Shown piece by piece: positions 25,108 through 36,079 of a stretch of 64,000 nucleotides of DNA. The notes beneath the pieces were generated by a model. It was not told the DNA's origin. It saw only the letters and a list, made by a program, of their open reading frames with translations, and did no database searches. The number at the start of each line of letters is the position of its first letter. The stretch's first letter is position 1. The translations under genes were made by a program, and so were the position numbers. This stretch comes from Cytophaga hutchinsonii ATCC 33406 (GTDB lineage Bacteria > Bacteroidota > Bacteroidia > Cytophagales > Cytophagaceae): assembly GCF_000014145.1 (NCBI RefSeq), contig NC_008255.1, forward strand, positions 2,062,001 through 2,126,000, written 5' to 3'.

Positions 25108-25255
25108 GTGTACCAAAAGAACATGTATATATAGTAAGCATAAGAATATTACTTTAAAAACAGGTACATATTTTTCTCTTTTGAAAACTGTTTGTATTTT
25201 TAACCTGTAATACTTTTTTGTTTTTCATTGTTTTTTCCATTAACACTTTTCAATC

Positions 25256-27184
25256 ATGCTAGCGATCAAAATTATTTTCCAGTTACTGTTTACACTTCTT
25301 TTCAGAAGAAAGAAACTGCCTGAAACCATTGATAAAATAGATATTCAGCTTACACAAAAAGTATCCGATGCCGAACGGCTAAAGACGGTATCGTTATTAA
25401 ATAAAATTTTCGGAACACGCATTGTACGTTGGATCATGGAATTTTTTCTTTGTAAAGCATCCAAAGGAGAATTCATTGAAATAAATAATGCAGATTTTAT
25501 AAAACGATACCAGCGCTACATTCCGGAAACAGATGAACGGATCAGCTGGACGAACTGGGCCAATACTCAAAAATCTCAACCGCTTAAATATTACATTCCG
25601 GGTAATGGCCCGCATGTTAAGGTTATTGAAACATACCAGCAGCTTGGCGACTATGATTTCAAAGGCTTAAAGGAAATTCAGGGAATCGTAACAGATGCAG
25701 AGGAAAAAGGTTTACGTGTGCGTTGTGTTGCTTCCGGGCATTCATTATCAGACATTGCTGTAACAGGTGATTTCATGATTAGTACAAAAAAAATGACTCG
25801 TCCGCAGCGTCGTGCAAATCAGCCTTATATCAAAGAAAAATTCCGTAATGGCTATACTTCCTATATTCACAAAGATACGCAGGTTATTCCGGAGAAGCGC
25901 TATTTATTTGAAACCGGCGCTGGTACACTGCTGGAAGATCTGAAACAGATCCTGGAAAAAGAAGGTCTTGCATTTGCCAATATGGGCGGCTCAGACGTGC
26001 AGGGTTTTATGGGCGCTGCGTCCACATCTACGCATGGATCGGGAATCGGATTAAAACCGTTTCCGGATATGATCGCATCCATGGTGCTTGTGGGAAGCCA
26101 TGGAAAAGCGTATCGGCTTGAACCGGCCGATGGCATTACTGATCCCTCGGTATATGCCGCTTCTGAAGAATATCAAACCCATGGCATTGAACTGATACAG
26201 GATGATGATTTGTTTTATTCATCCACTGTATCTATGGGCTGCTTTGGCGTTATCTTTTCTGTTGTGATTGAAGTTGTAGATTTTTATTACCTTAAAGAAG
26301 AACGGATACCAGGTACTTGGGAAGAAGAACGCCAGAAATTGGCATCCTTAGGTTTAAATTATATTCGTAAGAACCGCCACTTTGAATTGGCTGTAAACCC
26401 GTATCCGGTAAATGATAAAGGAGAACTGGATAAAGTAAACGGTAAAAGATATTGCATTGTAACCACGCGGAATATTATACCTAAACCCGCGGCAAAGCAG
26501 GATAATACGTCTTCAGAAAAACGGAATTTTTTATCTTCCCTGGCATCCGGCTTGTATTTCGTTGGTTCGATTTCAGTATTTTTATTTAATAAAAAACCTG
26601 CCAATATTCCGCGCTCCATTTCCAGTTCATTAAAGCGTATTGTTGACTGTGACAAACAAGGCGGAGGATATTCCGATAAGTATTACAATGTGCTTAATCA
26701 GGGTTTGCTTGAAATGAAATTTTTCGGGTATGCTTCTGAAATGGCTTTTACCATGCAGGATGATACCTACCTGAAAGCTATAGATAAAATTCTGGATGAA
26801 TCGGTACGCATGGCAGAAGAATATGGACAATACAATCCAAGCCCGATTGCCATAAGGTTTACCGATGACTCGCATTCCTATCTTTCAATGATGCATAATA
26901 TGGCAGCATGCAGCATTGAAGTTGTAAGTTTAAAAGGCTTCATAGGAGGTGAAAATTTTCAGCGCCGCATTGAAAGAGAAATGATTGCTTTTAATGGAAG
27001 ACCACACTGGGGATTACATCTGGAAAGCCTGTCCTTTGACCGGATTGAAAAACTATATCCCAAATTACCGGTATGGTTGCAGGCATATAAAAAATTCAAT
27101 CAATCACGTGTGTTTAATAATTCGTTTACAGACCGTACAGGCATATCTGCTGTACTTGGACAACAGGAAGCATTTTTGGAATAA
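25256..27184 (+). CDS. FAD-linked oxidase (gulono/arabinono-lactone oxidase-like)
   Basis: A 642-residue PCMH-type flavoprotein. The FAD-binding half holds VRCVASGHSLSDIAVTGDF, FETGAGTLLEDLKQIL, and FANMGGSDVQGFMGAASTST-HGSG. The C-terminal half ends with the HWGLHLESLS segment typical of aldonolactone oxidases (substrate domain). About 100 extra residues at the N terminus begin with a hydrophobic stretch, so it may be membrane-associated. The substrate is not known. At 642 residues it is longer than the ~430-residue sugar lactone oxidases. It stands alone. Confidence 0.85.
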   Translation: MLAIKIIFQLLFTLLFRRKKLPETIDKIDIQLTQKVSDAERLKTVSLLNKIFGTRIVRWIMEFFLCKASKGEFIEINNADFIKRYQRYIPETDERISWTNWANTQKSQPLKYYIPGNGPHVKVIETYQQLGDYDFKGLKEIQGIVTDAEEKGLRVRCVASGHSLSDIAVTGDFMISTKKMTRPQRRANQPYIKEKFRNGYTSYIHKDTQVIPEKRYLFETGAGTLLEDLKQILEKEGLAFANMGGSDVQGFMGAASTSTHGSGIGLKPFPDMIASMVLVGSHGKAYRLEPADGITDPSVYAASEEYQTHGIELIQDDDLFYSSTVSMGCFGVIFSVVIEVVDFYYLKEERIPGTWEEERQKLASLGLNYIRKNRHFELAVNPYPVNDKGELDKVNGKRYCIVTTRNIIPKPAAKQDNTSSEKRNFLSSLASGLYFVGSISVFLFNKKPANIPRSISSSLKRIVDCDKQGGGYSDKYYNVLNQGLLEMKFFGYASEMAFTMQDDTYLKAIDKILDESVRMAEEYGQYNPSPIAIRFTDDSHSYLSMMHNMAACSIEVVSLKGFIGGENFQRRIEREMIAFNGRPHWGLHLESLSFDRIEKLYPKLPVWLQAYKKFNQSRVFNNSFTDRTGISAVLGQQEAFLE

Positions 27185-27283
27185 AACATACGAAAAGTAT
27201 TATTAAAAAGCATATGAAAAGAAATACAAATAGCTGCTTTAAATGAACTATATTGAAATTGTAACTTCTTTTGAATAAATTAT

Positions 27284-27721
27284 ATGTCTTTAACAACTTC
27301 TTATATATTAATGTCCTGTTCAGCAGAATTTATGAATAAAGGATTACAGCATTCATTTAAATACGGCTTCATAAAAAAAGGCGTTGGTATGATCCGTATT
27401 GATGAAACGATTAATGAACGTGGTGAATTTAAAGAAAAACCTCACGCTACCGATAAGATTCCATTTGATCTGGACCTTACTCAAGAAAACGGTTCTGATG
27501 ATATACGTCTTGAAATGACCAGGCTTTATAACGATTTATCGGATTACTCATATCTTTCGAAGGAATATAAAATATCTGTCCATAACAGTTCATCTGATAA
27601 AGAATATACAGTTATATTTAAAACAAGTGGTAATGAACTGTTTGTCGGAGAAAATAAAATACCTGTAAAAATAACAGAAGAATCATTGTCATCGTTGTGC
27701 GCAAACATTCACTCCTATTGA
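27284..27721 (+). CDS. Hypothetical protein
   Basis: A 145-residue protein I do not recognise. No signal peptide or membrane segment stands out. It is charged, with a predicted beta-rich C-terminal half (KISVHNSSSDKEYTVIFKT). The ATG at 27284 is the first in frame. A terminator follows directly, which supports it as a real transcription unit. Confidence 0.6.
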   Translation: MSLTTSYILMSCSAEFMNKGLQHSFKYGFIKKGVGMIRIDETINERGEFKEKPHATDKIPFDLDLTQENGSDDIRLEMTRLYNDLSDYSYLSKEYKISVHNSSSDKEYTVIFKTSGNELFVGENKIPVKITEESLSSLCANIHSY

Positions 27722-27741
27722 TTTATTAAGATAAGACAAAA

Positions 27742-27785
27742 AAATAAAACGCTCCGCAAGGTAACTGCAGAGCGTTTATTTTTAT
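27742..27785. terminator. Bidirectional terminator
   Basis: Stem AAACGCTC (27747-27754) with GAGCGTTT (27770-27777), 15-base loop, with A-rich and T-rich flanks. It lies between convergent genes. Confidence 0.85.
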
Positions 27786-27808
27786 TTCGATATTCGACGT
27801 AGCATTAT

Positions 27809-29056
27809 CTATAAATGTTCATTTTCTTCTTTCGGTCCTACAACTGTGTTCACTACTTTATTTAATGTTAAGCCCTGAACAAGAACTGAAAAAATGACGA
27901 TGCAATAACAACAGCTCAAAATAATTTCTTTATAAGCAGAATTCGGCAACGACAATGCAAGAGCGATAGAAATCCCTCCCCGCAAGCCTGCCCAGGTTAG
28001 TATAGAAAGACTTGTAAGATTGATCCTGCGTAGTTCAAAGAAGGCATTTAATGTAACGCTCATCATCCGTGCCAACAAAATAATAATGATAGAGCACGCA
28101 CCGATCAGCCAGTAATCTGCCAGGAAAGGTAAAACCAATAGTTGCAATCCAATCATAACAAACAGAATGGTATTGAGTACCTCATCCATCAAATGCCAGA
28201 TACTGTTAAAAAATTCGCTGCCCTCATGTTCTTTACTGAATTTATCGTTACCGATCATTAAGCCAGCAACTACTGCCGCCAACGGAATAGATGCATGCAG
28301 CCTGCTGCCAACTAATGAAATACCCAATACAACAGCAACAGATATTAAGAATATTGTCTGGTAATCACGGATAGGTTTAATTAACTGATAACCCACAACA
28401 CCAAACGTAAGTCCAAGCAAAATACCACCCAGCACTTCTTTAACAAAAACCTGCAGTGTTTCAGTAAAAGAAATATCCGGACCGGTTTGTTTTGCAACAC
28501 CCAGCAGCGTTACAAAAAGAATCAAACCAAGTGCATCATTAAATAGTGATTCTCCGGATATGATCGTTTCAAGCCGTGCCGGTATTTTTGTTTTTTTTAG
28601 AATTGATCCAACAGCAATCGGGTCTGTTGGTGATATGATAGCCCCAAAAGTAAAACAATAGATTAAAGGGATATGAATATTAAGCAATAAAGACAATCCA
28701 TAAAACATTGCTCCGAATGTGCCTGCTGATACCAATACACCCAGCGTACTGAGGATAAAGACAGGGCGTTTTAATACATTCAGTTTCTTATTATCAAGCT
28801 GGAGTGCAGCTGCAAAAAGCAAAAAACCAAGCATTACATCCAACAGCACTTTCGAAAAATCAATGTTATACGCAAGCCGTGTGATCACATTAAAGCGTTC
28901 ATCTCCGATTTTCCCTATGATCAATACGGCAAGGGATACCATTACAGATATCGTCATAACTCCAATCATGGCGGGCATCTTGAAAAACCGTTCATTGATG
29001 TAGGAGAACAATGCGCTGATTATAATAAGTACAGTGATAACAGTTAAGATGTCCAT
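27809..29056 (-). CDS. Na+/H+ antiporter, CPA1 family
   Basis: A 415-residue antiporter with about 12 membrane segments. Ion-binding motifs are ISPTDPIAVGSIL and GESLFNDALGLILF; the ND pair in the second is the CPA1 mark. A conserved arginine-rich segment follows late (ARMMSVTLNAFFELRR), then TWAGLRGGISIALALSLP. The protein ends soon after the last segment, without the long cytoplasmic tail of some NhaP proteins. It likely exchanges Na+ or K+ for protons at the inner membrane. Confidence 0.92.
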   Translation of the reverse strand: MDILTVITVLIIISALFSYINERFFKMPAMIGVMTISVMVSLAVLIIGKIGDERFNVITRLAYNIDFSKVLLDVMLGFLLFAAALQLDNKKLNVLKRPVFILSTLGVLVSAGTFGAMFYGLSLLLNIHIPLIYCFTFGAIISPTDPIAVGSILKKTKIPARLETIISGESLFNDALGLILFVTLLGVAKQTGPDISFTETLQVFVKEVLGGILLGLTFGVVGYQLIKPIRDYQTIFLISVAVVLGISLVGSRLHASIPLAAVVAGLMIGNDKFSKEHEGSEFFNSIWHLMDEVLNTILFVMIGLQLLVLPFLADYWLIGACSIIIILLARMMSVTLNAFFELRRINLTSLSILTWAGLRGGISIALALSLPNSAYKEIILSCCYCIVIFSVLVQGLTLNKVVNTVVGPKEENEHL

Positions 29057-29193
29057 ATCAGAATTTAAATATTCTTATGGAAGTTAATTAATTAAACGTT
29101 TTTTTAATTATAAATCTTCAATTATATGTTATGTATTTTACCTCCAAAATTACACTGAACACAGGATCAAATCATTCATTTTAATCAATAACG

Positions 29194-29228
29194 TAAAGAG
29201 GTCTTGATTATAAACCAAGACCTCTTTA
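29194..29228 (-). terminator. Hairpin after the T9SS type A cargo gene
   Basis: Perfect 13-base stem (TAAAGAGGTCTTG at 29194-29206 with 29216-29228), 9-base loop. It lies 22 bases after the stop of the minus-strand gene. Confidence 0.82.
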
Positions 29229-29249
29229 TATATAAGATTTGCAGTACAG

Positions 29250-30902
29250 TTATTTAACAATCATGATCTTTTCAAAAGCTGTTTCACCATTTTGTAACTG
29301 AATATTTACGAAGTACATTCCTTCTGAATAAGATTCCAGAGGAATAGTATTTTCATTTGTTTCCAAAAGTACATTACCAAATTGATTAATAAGTCGTAAC
29401 GATTTGATTTGCTGTGCTGTTTTAACTGTTATGTGACTTGATGCAGGATTCGGATATAGTGTGCATGAATGGAATGCAGCAGATTTCGTGCTGGTAACAT
29501 TACTTGAAATAAAATCGCCGCCCATTGTATACAACTCTTCTCCCGTTCCATGTACATTGGCTGTAAAATATACATCACTTCCATTTACATACAGGTTCTT
29601 TGGTACATCAATAATTTTTTCGTCGTCAAGAATATCAACGTCTAACTTGCTGCCATTAAAACGGAATAATGCCGACCAAAACGAAGCATTCACATTAACT
29701 GCACCTAAATAGATATAATCAGCATCCGCTGCCATAGAAGAAATGGAAAGAATATGTGTATTGTATGTTATATCTACAACATGTGTTCCGGCTACCGTTC
29801 CGTCCGTTTTATGAAGTTTATTATTATAAACAGAACCATCAAATGCTATAAAATATAAGGAATTATTGAATACCATTAAATTTCGGGGACTCATACTTTC
29901 ATCGGCATCCGTTAGTGCAATTGTTCCTTCCGTTGTACCGTCACTTACCCAAAGCACTTCGTTGGTAGATATGCGAGTACCCGTTTCAACTCCGGAAAAA
30001 TAAAATTTATCATTAAAACCAATTGCCTTTTTTTCTTTTACAAAATCACTATAATATATTGTATTAAATTCCTTCAGTTTTTTTGTTCCGGCAATGGTAC
30101 CATCCGTTACCCACAGATCGTTGCAGCAATCTTCACCCGGTCTTTTGTAAAAAAAATATACTTTATTTCCAACCCGTGTCATTACAGTATTTTGTGGCTC
30201 TTCTATTCCGCTATCCAGCAGTTCTGCCAATACGTTAGTGCCGGATGCTGTTCCATCTGAAACATACAATTTCACCTTGTTATTTTCAGTTACATCCGGG
30301 GCAATAAAAATCATTGCTGTATTTGAAACGTTGCTAATCCCTGAAATCTTCCGGAATGATCCTAATTCAATAACCTCAGAAACCTGCAAGGTTGTCATGT
30401 CAATCTTTTTCAACGAATGAAATGACAAACCATCGTATGTAAAATACAGGTTATCATTCATCACTTCTAATCCCTGGATCATCTCAGAACCTGTATATAA
30501 GGTTGTAGTTCCGCTGGAAGTACCGTCCGTTATGATAATGTTTGCTGATGTGGCTGACTGTTCCGCAACAAAGACAACTCTGCCATCTTTTAATGTTTTA
30601 AAATCGAAGAAAAAATTTCTACTATGATCATTCATGTCTGTAGTAACGGAGATTATAAATTCACGTTTTCCGGATTTATTTATGGAAGCCAGAACCGATT
30701 TAGAAACATAGTGACCAGCCTCTATTGAATCGTATTGAACGATGACTTTATCTCCTGTAGCATATACAATACCAGAATAATAAAGGTGAAAAGAGCTTAA
30801 TTCTGTACCATCAAAATCTTTGATTAGATTAAATTGAGCATATGAGGGCATCTGAAAGAAAAAAGCAAAAAGACATACGGATAAAAAACGTTTAATCATC
30901 AT
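29250..30902 (-). CDS. Secreted TDGTxxGT-repeat protein with T9SS type A sorting domain
   Basis: A 550-residue exported protein with signal peptide (to about MPSYA-Q). At least five copies of a beta-propeller-like motif are visible: TDGTSSGT, SDGTASGT, TDGTIAGT, SDGTTEGT and TDGTVAGT, often preceded by LWV/LYV. The last ~75 residues (LYPNPASSHITVKT through FEKIMIVK) are a type A T9SS C-terminal domain, so it is secreted across the outer membrane and probably anchored or released. No enzyme motif is visible. Single-gene unit. Confidence 0.9.
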   Translation of the reverse strand: MMIKRFLSVCLFAFFFQMPSYAQFNLIKDFDGTELSSFHLYYSGIVYATGDKVIVQYDSIEAGHYVSKSVLASINKSGKREFIISVTTDMNDHSRNFFFDFKTLKDGRVVFVAEQSATSANIIITDGTSSGTTTLYTGSEMIQGLEVMNDNLYFTYDGLSFHSLKKIDMTTLQVSEVIELGSFRKISGISNVSNTAMIFIAPDVTENNKVKLYVSDGTASGTNVLAELLDSGIEEPQNTVMTRVGNKVYFFYKRPGEDCCNDLWVTDGTIAGTKKLKEFNTIYYSDFVKEKKAIGFNDKFYFSGVETGTRISTNEVLWVSDGTTEGTIALTDADESMSPRNLMVFNNSLYFIAFDGSVYNNKLHKTDGTVAGTHVVDITYNTHILSISSMAADADYIYLGAVNVNASFWSALFRFNGSKLDVDILDDEKIIDVPKNLYVNGSDVYFTANVHGTGEELYTMGGDFISSNVTSTKSAAFHSCTLYPNPASSHITVKTAQQIKSLRLINQFGNVLLETNENTIPLESYSEGMYFVNIQLQNGETAFEKIMIVK

Positions 30903-30979
30903 AGCAACTATTTTTTTATAAATATAGGTATGAGTTAATTATTTATATATACCGAAAAAATGTTTATGACGGCCGGTAA

Positions 30980-31020
30980 ATAAAAAAACTCCCCGAAATC
31001 AATCCGGGGAGTTTTTTTAT
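30980..31020 (-). terminator. Strong terminator after rpoD
   Basis: Perfect 16-base stem (30980-30995 with 31005-31020) with GC core ACTCCCCG and 9-base loop, T-tracts on both sides. Confidence 0.9.
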
Positions 31021-31041
31021 TGTATAAGAAATGTAAAGATA

Positions 31042-31905
31042 TTATCCTAAATAAGGTTTCAATGCTTTACTTCTTGAGGTATGTCTTAAACGACGAATTG
31101 CTTTTTCTTTGATCTGACGAACACGTTCTCTTGTTAAATTAAACTTTTCACCGATCTCTTCAAGCGTCATAGAATGTTCGCCATTTAAACCAAAGTAAAG
31201 AGAAATTACATCTGCTTCACGTTGAGTTAGTGTAGATAAAGCACGTTGTACTTCTCTTCTTAACGAATCATTCATTAAACTTGAATCAGGAGCTGATTCG
31301 CTGCTGTTTTCAAGTACATCTAATAAACTGTTTTCTTCACCTTGTACAAAAGGTGCATCCATAGATACGTGACGACCTGAAATTTTAAGTGTATCAACAA
31401 CCTCTGCTGTAGAAACTTCCAATACTTCAGCAAGTTCGTCCGGAGACGGCTCTCTTTCATATTTTTGTTCCAGTTCAGAGAATGTTTTAGAGATCTTGTT
31501 TAATGAACCTACTCTGTTCAATGGTAAACGCACAATACGTGACTGCTCAGCTAATGCCTGCAGAATTGACTGACGGATCCACCATACAGCATAAGAGATA
31601 AATTTGAAACCACGGGTTTCGTCAAAACGTTGAGCCGCTTTGATCAAACCTAAGTTTCCTTCATTAATTAAATCCCCCAGAGATAAACCCTGGTTTTGGT
31701 ATTGTTTTGCAACCGAAACGACGAAACGCAGGTTGGCTTTTGTTAATTTTTCTAATGCTAACTGATCACCTTCGCGAATACGTTTCGCAAGATCTACTTC
31801 TTCATCCGGGGTAAGCAAATCTACTTTCCCGATTTCCTGTAAATACTTGTCCAGAGATTGACTCTCTCTGTTGGTTATCTGTTTACTAATCTTTAGCTGT
31901 CTCAT
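31042..31905 (-). CDS. rpoD: Primary sigma factor (RpoD, Bacteroidota type)
   Basis: A 287-residue sigma-70. It starts directly with region 1.2 ([20 protein letters not shown]) and lacks region 1.1, as in Bacteroidota. Region 2 contains [28 protein letters not shown], region 3 follows ([12 protein letters not shown]), and the region 4.2 helix-turn-helix is [19 protein letters not shown]. It is known to read the -33 TTG and -7 TAnnTTTG elements in this phylum. It lies 75 bases downstream of pnp but has its own terminator. Confidence 0.97.
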   Translation of the reverse strand: MRQLKISKQITNRESQSLDKYLQEIGKVDLLTPDEEVDLAKRIREGDQLALEKLTKANLRFVVSVAKQYQNQGLSLGDLINEGNLGLIKAAQRFDETRGFKFISYAVWWIRQSILQALAEQSRIVRLPLNRVGSLNKISKTFSELEQKYEREPSPDELAEVLEVSTAEVVDTLKISGRHVSMDAPFVQGEENSLLDVLENSSESAPDSSLMNDSLRREVQRALSTLTQREADVISLYFGLNGEHSMTLEEIGEKFNLTRERVRQIKEKAIRRLRHTSRSKALKPYLG

Positions 31906-31980
31906 CGGCTTTCTTTAAACACCTTCTGTTAAACGAAAAACAGTGTCTGATAGTTTCTTTTAAGTTAAATACTCTGTTAA

Positions 31981-34134
31981 TTATGAATTGGATGTAGCCT
32001 GCTGCTCAGGTTTTGGTATCAATACCTTCCGGGATAAACGATACTTACCTGTTTTTTTGTCTACTTCAACCAATTTTACTTTAACCGTTTCACCAACTTC
32101 TAAAACACCTTCCATTGTATCCAAACGCTCCCACTTAATTTCAGAGATGTGTAACAAACCGTCTTTTCCTGGCAAGAACTCAACGAATGCACCAAATGCT
32201 GTGATTGATTTCACTTTGCCTTCGTATACTTCACCTACTTCAGGTAATGTTACAATTCCTTTTATTTGTGATAAAGCGCTGTCCAAAGCTGTCTTGTCTT
32301 TAGAGAAGATACTAACCCAACCCGCGTTGTCTTTTTCTTCTATGTTAACTGTAGCTCCGGAAGTCTTCTGAATTTCCTGAATAATTTTACCGCCTGGCCC
32401 GATTACCGCACCGATCAGTTCTTTTGGAATCTGAATCATGATCATACGTGGCGCATGTGGTTTTAAATCTTCACGAGGTGTAGCGAGTGTCTTCTTCATC
32501 TCGCTGAGGATGTGCAATCTGCCTCTATTTGCCTGCTGTAATGCTTGAGATAAAATATCGTATGATAAACCATCTACTTTGATATCCATCTGGCAAGCCG
32601 TAATACCTTTTTCAGTACCTGTAACTTTAAAATCCATGTCACCCAAGTGATCTTCATCGCCTAAGATATCAGATAATACTGCCCAACGACCTGTTTTAGT
32701 GTCGGTAATTAAACCCATTGCAATACCTGAAACAGGTGCTTTGATTTTAATACCCGCATCCATTAATGCTAATGTACCTGCACAAACAGTTGCCATAGAA
32801 GACGAACCATTTGATTCAAGAATATCAGAAACGATACGGATCGTATATGGATTTTCAATTTCCGGCGGCATTACTTTTTTAATGGCACGGTAAGCAAGGT
32901 TACCATGTCCTACCTCACGACGGCCTGGACCTCTGTTTGGTTTCACTTCACCGGTTGAGAAACCCGGGAAGTTATAGTGCAACATCAATTTGTTGTTACC
33001 TGAGAACATAGCGCTGTCAATCATTTGTTCATCCAGTCTGGTACCGAATGTAACAGTAGTTAATGATTGTGTTTCACCACGTGTAAAGATTGCAGAACCG
33101 TGTGCAGATGGTAAATAACCAACTTCAGACCAGATCGGACGGATCTGCTCTAAGCTTCTTCCATCTAAACGCTTACGTTCATCTAAAATAAGATTTCTGA
33201 CAGCATCTTTTTCAACATCGTGGTAGTATTTACCAATTAAGGTTAAATCTTCTGTATGATCTGCCGGAAGTGATTCGATATAAGCTTTTTTAACTGCTTT
33301 AAATCCTTCAGCACGTGTATTTTTATTTGCATTGCCTAACTTAGCAACCTCATACACTTGCTGATATACAGCATCATTAATTTTTTTCTTTAAATCCCAG
33401 TCATTAACTTCATGACTATAAGTACGTTTTTCAGTTTTACCTGCAGCAGATTCCAGTTCTTTTAATACGATACACTGAGTACGGATTGCATCGTGTGCTA
33501 CCTTAATAGCATTCAGCATTAGCTCTTCAGATACTTCGCTCATTTCACCTTCTACCATGATAACGTTATCATAAGAAGCCGCAACGATAAGTTCCAATTC
33601 AGCCTTTTCTATCTGAGCAGGCTTCGGGTTGATAATGAATTCTCCGTTTAATGAAATTACACGAACTTCAGAAACCGGACCATTGAATGGAATATCCGAA
33701 ACAGACATGGCTGCTTGTGCAGCAAGGCATGCCAATGCATCCGGCAAAACATCTGCATCAGCAGAGATCAATGTTATAGCAACCTGTGTATCTGCATGAA
33801 AATCCTCCGGGAATAAAGGTCTCATAGCGCGATCCACTAAGCGGGAAATCAATATTTCATAATCGGATAATCTGCTTTCTCTTTTCAAAAAACCACCGGG
33901 GATTTTTCCGTTAGAAGCAAATTTCTCTTGGTAATCTACAGACAAAGGCATGAAGTCAACACCTGGTTTAGCTTCTTTAGCAGAAACAACCGTTGCTAAA
34001 ATCATTGCGTTTCCTAATTTAACAACTGCTGAACCGTCTGCCTGTTTTGCAAGCTTGCCCGTTTCAATTTGAATTTCTCTACCGTCAGGTAAGGTTATGG
34101 TTTTATTTATGATTGTTAATCCAGGGTAAGACAT
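31981..34134 (-). CDS. pnp: Polyribonucleotide nucleotidyltransferase (PNPase)
   Basis: A 717-residue exoribonuclease of the degradosome class. It has two RNase PH domains (about 10-225 and 310-545; [14 protein letters not shown] in the second), a KH domain around [21 protein letters not shown] and a C-terminal S1 domain ([33 protein letters not shown]). Length and domain order are standard. The gene follows rpsO, the usual rpsO-pnp order. Confidence 0.97.
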   Translation of the reverse strand: MSYPGLTIINKTITLPDGREIQIETGKLAKQADGSAVVKLGNAMILATVVSAKEAKPGVDFMPLSVDYQEKFASNGKIPGGFLKRESRLSDYEILISRLVDRAMRPLFPEDFHADTQVAITLISADADVLPDALACLAAQAAMSVSDIPFNGPVSEVRVISLNGEFIINPKPAQIEKAELELIVAASYDNVIMVEGEMSEVSEELMLNAIKVAHDAIRTQCIVLKELESAAGKTEKRTYSHEVNDWDLKKKINDAVYQQVYEVAKLGNANKNTRAEGFKAVKKAYIESLPADHTEDLTLIGKYYHDVEKDAVRNLILDERKRLDGRSLEQIRPIWSEVGYLPSAHGSAIFTRGETQSLTTVTFGTRLDEQMIDSAMFSGNNKLMLHYNFPGFSTGEVKPNRGPGRREVGHGNLAYRAIKKVMPPEIENPYTIRIVSDILESNGSSSMATVCAGTLALMDAGIKIKAPVSGIAMGLITDTKTGRWAVLSDILGDEDHLGDMDFKVTGTEKGITACQMDIKVDGLSYDILSQALQQANRGRLHILSEMKKTLATPREDLKPHAPRMIMIQIPKELIGAVIGPGGKIIQEIQKTSGATVNIEEKDNAGWVSIFSKDKTALDSALSQIKGIVTLPEVGEVYEGKVKSITAFGAFVEFLPGKDGLLHISEIKWERLDTMEGVLEVGETVKVKLVEVDKKTGKYRLSRKVLIPKPEQQATSNS

Positions 34135-34185
34135 ATTCTATGATTCTAAATTAAATCGAAAAAGATAAATACGGATGTATGTAAA

Positions 34186-34222
34186 CTAACAGAGGGAATT
34201 CGATTGGAATCCCCTCTGTTAG
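34186..34222 (-). terminator. Stem-loop in the rpsO-pnp spacer
   Basis: An 11-base perfect stem (CTAACAGAGGG at 34186-34196 with 34212-34222) between rpsO and pnp. In E. coli the same spacer carries the rpsO terminator and an RNase III site. The T-tract on the minus strand is weak, so attenuation or processing is as likely as full termination. Confidence 0.55.
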
Positions 34223-34245
34223 AGTATTTTTTTTAAAATCTAAGA

Positions 34246-34521
34246 TTATTTTCTCAAATTCAATTGAGCAATAATTGCTCTATAACGAGAAATTTCAGTT
34301 TTCTGAAGATAATTTAACAATCTTCTTCTTTTACCAACCAATTTCATCAGACCTAACTGCGTTGAATAGTCTTTTTTGTTAACTTTCAAATGCTCCGTTA
34401 AATGCGCGATGCGGTGAGAGAATAAAGCAATTTGTGACTCTGGAGAACCTGTATCTGTTGCACTTTTGGCTGTTCCGTTTGTCTTGAAGATTTCTTTTTT
34501 GATTTCGCTTGTAAGATACAT
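34246..34521 (-). CDS. rpsO: 30S ribosomal protein S15
   Basis: A 91-residue S15 of normal length. The rRNA-binding motif [22 protein letters not shown] and [17 protein letters not shown] are conserved. S15 binds 16S rRNA at the platform. It precedes pnp, as in most bacteria. Confidence 0.97.
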   Translation of the reverse strand: MYLTSEIKKEIFKTNGTAKSATDTGSPESQIALFSHRIAHLTEHLKVNKKDYSTQLGLMKLVGKRRRLLNYLQKTEISRYRAIIAQLNLRK

Positions 34522-34617
34522 TGTAGCTTATTTATTATAGTAATTTTCTATTATACACTCTTATACAATGCAAATATAGCATTAATCCATTTTTTAAACA
34601 AATAGCCGTGGAAAAAA

Positions 34618-36069
34618 TTATTTCTTCTTTGGCAATAGTTTCTTAATGCGATCAAAGAAAATGAGATAAAAGTCCGTTTCAAGTATCCTGGAGTCATTTT
34701 TTGCCTGTCTCATAAAAAATAATCCAACGCAAAATAGAATGCCGTTTCCAAACCACATGGCGAAATCAGCCGGATAAACCCCTTCTTTTGTCCATTTTTC
34801 ACCTGTAATGCTGAATACATAATAAAAAATGAAAAATATAATACAAATAAGCACCGGAATACCCAAGCCACCTTTTTTGATAATAGCACCTAATGGTGCA
34901 CCGATTAAGAACAATACAAAACAGGCAACCGCCTGGGTAAATTTCTGGTATTTGGTCACTTCAAATTCATGAATCTCTTTTATGAACCGTTCATCACGTT
35001 CTACATTTCCCTGCAGGTATGATTTTATAGAACGTGCCTGATTAGCCGCCCGCTGCGCCACTTCCTTACCCGGACTTTCAGCCAGAAGCGCTTTCTTTGA
35101 AAGCTTTATAGAATCATGCTCAACAGCCTTATTTTTAGTAGAATCCAATGGATTTACCGTTGTATAATAATAGAACGGCTGCAGCATGCCGCTTGAATTT
35201 TTATTCACAGACACAAACATTCTCTGAATTGAATCAATATGGTGATCCAGTTCATCTACTCCTTTCATTTGCCTGCTTCCCATAAATAATTCTTCTTTCG
35301 TTTTTTTCAAATCAAAAGAAGACAGGTTAAACACAATCTTTGTTTTGTCAAAGGAGTTTCGCACAAACTCTTCGGGGTTAATATAACTCATCCCTCCTTC
35401 TCCTTTAAATTCGTTGTAGCTGTTCCCTCTGAAAAGTTCGAGTGCCAGATACTGGCTTTGATTAAAAAGATACATAGAACCTGAATCGGCAATAATCACA
35501 TCGGTATTGCCGCGGCTCTGTGTATGATCGTATATAATTACTCCTTTAATAGAAGAATCATTATCAAATTTCTGAACAATCTTTATGCTGTAACCCGGTA
35601 TCCCGTTATAAAATACTCCCGGCTTCAGATCCAGGGAAGGTTTCTTTTGCCGTAGATCGTACAGCAGACTGAATGCTTTTAAGTTCGCCTTAGGTACTAC
35701 ATAATTATTAAAAAAGTATAAGCCAACCGTGCAGCCCAATACCCAGATCGCAATCGGTACCATAACGCGGATCAGTGAGATACCGGAAGATTTTATCGCT
35801 GTCAGCTCATTAAACTGCCCCAGGTTTCCAAAGGTCATTAAAGAAGATAATAAGATGGCAAGCGGCAACGCAACAGGCAGAATGTTCATGCTGAAATACA
35901 TCATCAATTCAGCATAGTCCAAATAACTCAAGCCTTTACCAACCAGTTCATCAATATACTTTAAAATGGTTTGCATTAAAAAAATGAACGTAACCACAAA
36001 AACAGTCAATATAAACGGTCCGAAGAAGGCTTTTAATACAAGTAAATCTAAACGCTTAATAATTTTCAT
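34618..36069 (-). CDS. LptF/LptG family permease
   Basis: A 483-residue inner-membrane permease of the YjgP/YjgQ family that works in lipopolysaccharide export to the outer membrane. Three N-terminal membrane segments (about 14-36, 55-78, 98-118) precede a ~230-residue periplasmic domain, and three more close the protein. The segment GQFNELTAIKSSGISL is the coupling helix that meets the LptB ATPase. Whether it is LptF or LptG is not resolved; Bacteroidota have both. It lies 10 bases after the NAD(P)-binding gene and 96 bases before rpsO. Confidence 0.9.
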   Translation of the reverse strand: MKIIKRLDLLVLKAFFGPFILTVFVVTFIFLMQTILKYIDELVGKGLSYLDYAELMMYFSMNILPVALPLAILLSSLMTFGNLGQFNELTAIKSSGISLIRVMVPIAIWVLGCTVGLYFFNNYVVPKANLKAFSLLYDLRQKKPSLDLKPGVFYNGIPGYSIKIVQKFDNDSSIKGVIIYDHTQSRGNTDVIIADSGSMYLFNQSQYLALELFRGNSYNEFKGEGGMSYINPEEFVRNSFDKTKIVFNLSSFDLKKTKEELFMGSRQMKGVDELDHHIDSIQRMFVSVNKNSSGMLQPFYYYTTVNPLDSTKNKAVEHDSIKLSKKALLAESPGKEVAQRAANQARSIKSYLQGNVERDERFIKEIHEFEVTKYQKFTQAVACFVLFLIGAPLGAIIKKGGLGIPVLICIIFFIFYYVFSITGEKWTKEGVYPADFAMWFGNGILFCVGLFFMRQAKNDSRILETDFYLIFFDRIKKLLPKKK

Positions 36070-36079
36070 CCGGAAAGTC